From: J054 sp963850255
GTDB taxonomy: Bacteria > Pseudomonadota > Gammaproteobacteria > Steroidobacterales > GCA-2729495
NCBI GenBank assembly: GCA_963850255.1
Contig: CAWKLL010000030.1
Coordinates: 53,887 to 117,886, forward strand
DNA length: 64,000 bases
Direction: 5' to 3'
Shown here: positions 59,998-64,000 of the stretch, one piece after another
Position numbering within the stretch: the first letter of the stretch is position 1
Layout: the number at the start of each line of letters is the position of its first letter
The notes under the pieces: model-generated
What the model saw: the letters and a program-made list of their open reading frames with translations, nothing else
Database searches by the model: none
Told to the model about the DNA's origin: nothing
Made by a program: the position numbers and the translations under genes

Positions 59998-62564
59998 ACA
60001 GCCGAGACGGCGGTCGGCTTCTCCGGCCCCAGGGGTTTAAAAATCACCAGCAGCAACGGCAACAGCGTCAGATTCGCAAACATCGCGAACAGCATGGCGA
60101 AGCCCGTAAACAAACCAAAATAGATCGTCGGAATAAAGTTCGACAAAACCAACACGGCAAATCCCGCCGTGACAATCACCGAGGTATAGAACATCGCCAG
60201 GCCAATGCTGCCATGTGCCCGGCTGACCGCGGCCAGATAACAGGCATCGCGCTCGAATTCCTGGCGGAAACGGTGCACATAGTGAATCGAGTCATCGACA
60301 CCAATACCCACCACGATAGCCGCAATGGTGATCGTCATAATATCCAGCGGCACGCCCAGCCAGCCCATCAGGCCCAGCACCGCCAGCGCGGCGAACAGAT
60401 TCGGCACCAGCGTCAGCGCTGCCAGCGACAGCGTGCGGAACAACACCAGAAACATGAAGAATATGGCCAGGAATACAAACCCCAGCGTGAGAATCTGCGA
60501 GCGATACAGGCTCTGCAAAACATTGTTGTAGAGCACCAGCATACCGGTGATTTTTACCTGCTCCGGTTGCAGGTCGAACTGCTCCCCCAGGTCGCTGCGG
60601 ATCCGCTGCAGCAGCTCACCGCGACGCAGGTTCGGGTCAGATTCGAACACCCGCACGGACAACCTGACCTGGTTGCCGTCGGCTGACATATACGGATCCA
60701 TCAGCACAGCTTTGACATTCTCTGGCAAACGCTTGTAAAGAATCGACAGGAAGAATGTTCCCGGCGTTTCGCCCTGATTAACCACCCGCAGGGTCTCCAT
60801 GGCGGTATGCAATGACAACACCTTGCCGGTTTCCGGCAGACTCTCCAGATATTCGTGCACGCGAGCCAGCTGGGCCAGGCGAAAACTGTTGTACCAATAG
60901 CTGGTGGCGCCGAGGTCGGACGCTGCGTCCGTATCGTCGTTCGACAATAGTGCAGCATCGGCAAATTCGTCTGCCGCGAATTCATCATCACCGAACTCAT
61001 CAGCCGCTGCGTTGGCTTGCGCTGAATGCGGCTCGGCAGCTGCGGCAAAGAAAGCCGGATCAGCGTCAAGAATTACATCAAAAGGCGTGGTCCCGCCGAG
61101 CTCCTGGTCGATGGTGACCAGGCCCTGGTAGATCTCGGTGGTGTCCTTGAAGTTATCTATAAAACGATTTTCCACCTCCAGCCCCAACAAGCCGAGCAAG
61201 CTGAGCAGCCCGATCAGCGCATAGGTCCACGCCATCGGGCGAGGCCGTTCCCGGACCAGGCGGGCCAGCGAGTTCGTGACCGACCCGGTCAGGTTACTCT
61301 GGGCCTGCGGCTGGCCCGCCGGCAGCAAAGATAAGGCCGCAGGAAACAAGCTAAAGGCCAGCGCCAGCACCACAAGCATTCCGATGACCATCATCCAGCC
61401 GAAATCAATCACCGGGCGAATGCCACTAACGATCAGCGAGGCAAAAGCGACCATGGTGGTTGCTGCCGTATAAGCGCAGGGCTTGAATTTATCGCGCAGG
61501 GTCTGGCTAACCAGCCAGGACTGTGCTGCCTGCGGATGCATGCAGTGCAATTCGCGGTAGCGAACAATCAGGTGCACGGTCAATGACAGTGAAAATATTA
61601 GCAGCAAGGCGACAAAATTTGCCGATACCACCGTCAGAGGCCAGCCCAGCAGCGTCAGCAAACCCAGCATCAGCAATACCGACGCTAAGCAGCAGCCCAT
61701 CGACAGCAACACCCAGCGCGGCCGGCGAAAAACCAGCAACAACAACAGGGTGAGAAACAGCACGATACCGGTACCGAATACGATCACATCACGCAAAATG
61801 TAATCGAGCATGTCGTCGACGATCATCGGAATACCGCCAGCGTGGATCTCCGCCACTGCACGATGTTGATCAAGAAGACTGCGAATCGCATCTAGGGTTT
61901 GCCGCTGTTCGGCCGTCACGGTCTCACGTCGGTCCACGATTTGATCCGTGAGGCGATTGATCTCGACAGCACCGGCAGCATCCAGCTCGCCGATCAGATC
62001 CTGCTCACGCAAGCGGTCGCGCGCGGCAAGCAGCGCCAGGTACTCAAGGTCGAGGGACAGCTGGACCAGCAGGGCCGTGGTGCGTTCATCGGTGCTCATC
62101 AGCAGCTGCCGGTAGAGCATGCCCTCGGTCAGTTCGCGACGCGCCAGTTCGCGATCGGTGCCGGCGCTGAGCAGATTGGGCACTTCGGACTGCAGGGCTT
62201 CGAGGGTAACCGGCGGACTGGCCACCAAAGGCACATCCAATATGCTGGTGACTCGCTCGACGCCGGGTGTTGCGCGAATCGCATCGCGCAATTCAAGCAG
62301 GTCATTGAGCGCCGGATCGCTAAACAGCGCCTGGTTGGGCGCATAGGTCACCACCAGGTAATCGTCTGAACCGTAGCGAGCGCGAATACCCCGGTAGTAG
62401 CGCAGATCCTGATCATTCTCGAGCAACAGGGAATCAGCGGACGCATCAAGGCGGAAATCAGTGGCAAAATAGGCCGCCGCCGCCGCCAGCATCAGCAGGA
62501 CGGAAAGCGTCAGGCCGGGACGGCCCAGCAGTATCCGCTCCAGGGCGGTGGTCAAATCTCGCAT
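59994..62564 (-). CDS. MMPL/RND-superfamily exporter (SSD-type)
   Basis: 856 residues with two repeats of one plus five membrane helices and large periplasmic loops. Signature parts are GIPMIVDDMLDYILRDVIVFG, SLSLTVHLIVRYRE, FKPCAYTAATTMVAFASLIVSGI and, near the end, VGIGVDDSIHYVHRFRQEF. It belongs to the HpnN/MmpL-like exporters of lipids. A short acidic insertion with three DEF tripeptides lies in the second periplasmic loop (60.95-61.02 kb). Start at ATG 62564; a CACAAT hexamer is 7 bases upstream. It diverges from the MFS gene. Confidence 0.92.
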   Translation of the reverse strand: MRDLTTALERILLGRPGLTLSVLLMLAAAAAYFATDFRLDASADSLLLENDQDLRYYRGIRARYGSDDYLVVTYAPNQALFSDPALNDLLELRDAIRATPGVERVTSILDVPLVASPPVTLEALQSEVPNLLSAGTDRELARRELTEGMLYRQLLMSTDERTTALLVQLSLDLEYLALLAARDRLREQDLIGELDAAGAVEINRLTDQIVDRRETVTAEQRQTLDAIRSLLDQHRAVAEIHAGGIPMIVDDMLDYILRDVIVFGTGIVLFLTLLLLLVFRRPRWVLLSMGCCLASVLLMLGLLTLLGWPLTVVSANFVALLLIFSLSLTVHLIVRYRELHCMHPQAAQSWLVSQTLRDKFKPCAYTAATTMVAFASLIVSGIRPVIDFGWMMVIGMLVVLALAFSLFPAALSLLPAGQPQAQSNLTGSVTNSLARLVRERPRPMAWTYALIGLLSLLGLLGLEVENRFIDNFKDTTEIYQGLVTIDQELGGTTPFDVILDADPAFFAAAAEPHSAQANAAADEFGDDEFAADEFADAALLSNDDTDAASDLGATSYWYNSFRLAQLARVHEYLESLPETGKVLSLHTAMETLRVVNQGETPGTFFLSILYKRLPENVKAVLMDPYMSADGNQVRLSVRVFESDPNLRRGELLQRIRSDLGEQFDLQPEQVKITGMLVLYNNVLQSLYRSQILTLGFVFLAIFFMFLVLFRTLSLAALTLVPNLFAALAVLGLMGWLGVPLDIMTITIAAIVVGIGVDDSIHYVHRFRQEFERDACYLAAVSRAHGSIGLAMFYTSVIVTAGFAVLVLSNFIPTIYFGLFTGFAMLFAMFANLTLLPLLLVIFKPLGPEKPTAVSAV

Positions 62565-62629
62565 CGGCGCTATTGTGTATCGACTTCGCTGAGACTCCAA
62601 ACCGTATCTTCGAGCGGCGCGAACTACCC

Positions 62630-63820
62630 ATGGCCAATGTCGTCACCCTCACGCTAGCCGGATTTCTGGCCGCCTTTGGCCAGGTCACTATGGTGGTGCT
62701 GGCTGGCATCATCGGCGCACAACTGGCGCCCGATGCCCGACTGGCCACCCTGCCCGTCACCAGCAGCGTCCTTGGCGTGGCCATGGCAACGGTTCCGGCC
62801 GCACTGGCCATGGCGCGCTTCGGCCGCAGACGGGTGTTCATGGGCGGTGCATTGCTGGCCGCTACGGGTTGCTTGCTGGCCGCCGCAGCCGTCGAACAGG
62901 GCAACTTCTGGGTGTACTGCGGCGCTAACCTGATGATCGGCGCGAATCTCGCTTTCACCGCACAGTTTCGCTTCGCCGCAGCCGAGAGCGTCAGTGTCGA
63001 ACGCGTCAGCCGGGTGGTGGCCTGGGTGATGCTCGGCACTCTCGCCGCTGCAACCGTGGCGCCACGATTGCTGGTAGCAGTGCGCAATGCCAGCGAGGTC
63101 GAGTATGTCGCTTCATTCTGGGTACTTGCCCTGATCTACGTATGCAGCGCCGGGGTGCTATCACGATTACAAAACCCCCAGCCATTGCAGCCGACGGCCG
63201 GCGAGATGCCGCGGCCCCTGGGTGAAATCGCCAGACAGGGCGCATTTAGAATTGCCGTACTGGCAGCCGCCGTGGGCTACGGAATCATGGCGCTGATCAT
63301 GACAGCCACGCCCCTGAGCATGCACGTCATGGAGGGTCATAGTGTCGAAGCCACCGCGCTGGTCATCCAGGCGCATGTCATCGCCATGTATCTGCCCTCT
63401 CTGTTCAGCGGCCTGCTGGTTGCCAGGTTGGGGGTGATGCGAATGCTTTTTCTGGGCGCTCTTTGCGAAGCCGCCTGCGTGGGCTTTGCAATAGCTGGTT
63501 ACGACGTTTTCCACTATGCCGGCGCTATGATTTTGCTCGGCGTGGGCTGGAATCTGCTGTTTGTGGCCGGCACCACGCTGCTAACCCGTTGCTACCGGCC
63601 TAGCGAGCGTTTTCGTGTACAGGCTTTCAATGAATTCACCATGTTTGCCGTGATGGCCCTGGCGTCGCTGCTGGCGGGTGTGCTGATTAACAGCATCGGC
63701 TGGCGACTGTTAAATCTACTGGCCCTGATTCCGCTATCGATTTTGCTGCTGGCAATCCTGATCCATGGCCGCCGCAGCGACTCATCCACCGGCCCGGAGG
63801 AGCGCCAGCGGGCCGCGTAA
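62630..63820 (+). CDS. MFS transporter
   Basis: 396 residues with about 12 helices. Visible features are AAFGQVTMVVLAGIIGAQL, the A-loop ARFGRRRVFMGGALLA and the second-half AMYLPSLFSGLLVARLGVMRML with LLGVGWNLLFVAGTTLL. The substrate is unknown. It diverges from the MMPL gene, 65 bases apart; regulatory coupling is possible. No ribosome site is evident before the ATG at 62630. Confidence 0.87.
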   Translation: MANVVTLTLAGFLAAFGQVTMVVLAGIIGAQLAPDARLATLPVTSSVLGVAMATVPAALAMARFGRRRVFMGGALLAATGCLLAAAAVEQGNFWVYCGANLMIGANLAFTAQFRFAAAESVSVERVSRVVAWVMLGTLAAATVAPRLLVAVRNASEVEYVASFWVLALIYVCSAGVLSRLQNPQPLQPTAGEMPRPLGEIARQGAFRIAVLAAAVGYGIMALIMTATPLSMHVMEGHSVEATALVIQAHVIAMYLPSLFSGLLVARLGVMRMLFLGALCEAACVGFAIAGYDVFHYAGAMILLGVGWNLLFVAGTTLLTRCYRPSERFRVQAFNEFTMFAVMALASLLAGVLINSIGWRLLNLLALIPLSILLLAILIHGRRSDSSTGPEERQRAA

Positions 63821-64000
63821 ATCCTGCCACCTGGGCACGCCCAGCCCAATAAACAACAGGGTTTTTAACATAATCTGGCAAGCAGGCCGATAATAGCAGT
63901 CTGCGGCGGCCCATCCGTGATCCATTACACATAGTGTCAGCCTTGCCCCGGCTACGATACTCATGCCAAGGACTGTACCCGGAGCCTGTCGACGAGTTTA
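63821..64000. other. Right end of the window, no supported gene
   Basis: 180 bases with no supported gene. A short CTGGG-CACG-CCCAG stem near 63832-63845 lies just after the MFS stop but has no close T-run. An ATG at 63963 with TACGAT a few bases upstream could start a gene beyond the edge; nothing supports it yet. Confidence 0.3.

Noticed and set aside
59961..60686. A 241-codon frame rich in Gln, Arg and His opposite the MMPL gene
   Set aside because: The composition is that of an antisense shadow of membrane-helix codons, and the MMPL gene is clear.

Overview
This 64 kb window is chromosomal DNA of moderately high G+C from a Gram-negative proteobacterium. It is most likely an uncultivated, probably aquatic gammaproteobacterium. 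That reading is inference, based on many Sec and Tat signal peptides and lipoproteins, a TetR-controlled RND pump, MMPL and MFS exporters, a DUF2849-CysI-DUF934 sulfite reductase operon, and a metabolic repertoire of LLM oxidoreductases, SDRs, a Rieske oxygenase and a UbiD decarboxylase. I saw no rRNA, tRNA, CRISPR array, insertion sequence or prophage. Genes are dense and sit on both strands in short operons.

Layout. 0-10 kb: the 3' part of recQ, a SOUL protein, a Rid-family protein, an LLM oxidoreductase preceded by a gutted MFS transporter gene, a Na/Pi cotransporter, a DUF1295 membrane enzyme, an MBL hydrolase back to back with a radical SAM protein, and a secreted FG-GAP protein. 10-19 kb: a flavin-binding PNPOx-like protein followed by two exported SDRs, msrB with a LEA-type lipoprotein, cytochrome c, a SAM methyltransferase with a four-Cys tail, small unknown proteins and a frameshifted PLP decarboxylase. 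19-33 kb: a Rieske oxygenase, a serine hydrolase lipoprotein, an MscS channel, a cupin protein, an MFS transporter, a holin-like protein, a Tat-signal UbiD decarboxylase with three single-base frame changes, a flagellar-hook-like protein without flagellar genes, PPK2, the first DUF1838 protein, and a second LLM enzyme. 33-47 kb: exported NTF2-like and DUF6491 proteins, a thioredoxin-like protein with a lipoprotein, a PQQ-type sugar dehydrogenase bracketed by a degenerate 150-bp direct repeat, a FrnE-like DsbA protein, a TraB protein, a macro-domain protein, the second DUF1838 protein, glutathione peroxidase, and then a four-gene overlapping operon: DUF1838, a CpeT-like exported protein, a CbiM-like membrane protein and a J/zinc-ribbon/PilZ fusion. 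47-64 kb: a metallophosphoesterase, the TetR-RND operon, an exported methyltransferase lipoprotein, DUF2189, an ABC exporter, a MarR-type regulator, the sulfite reductase operon, an MMPL exporter and an MFS transporter.

How the genes may work together. The strongest candidate for an undescribed system is the translationally coupled 43.2-46.3 kb operon. It joins two exported proteins, an ECF-type membrane component and a cytoplasmic protein with a complete c-di-GMP-binding PilZ motif and a J domain. Two more DUF1838 paralogs lie nearby, both with Tat signals. Other themes are redox enzymes carrying export signals (two SDRs and a UbiD) and a recurrent promoter layout in which a -10 hexamer lies 6-7 bases before the start codon, which predicts leaderless mRNAs. 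In two places one AT-rich octamer appears to serve both members of a divergent pair.

Three genes are broken: the UbiD gene, the PLP decarboxylase gene and an MFS gene. Whether this is decay or sequencing error cannot be decided from the sequence alone.
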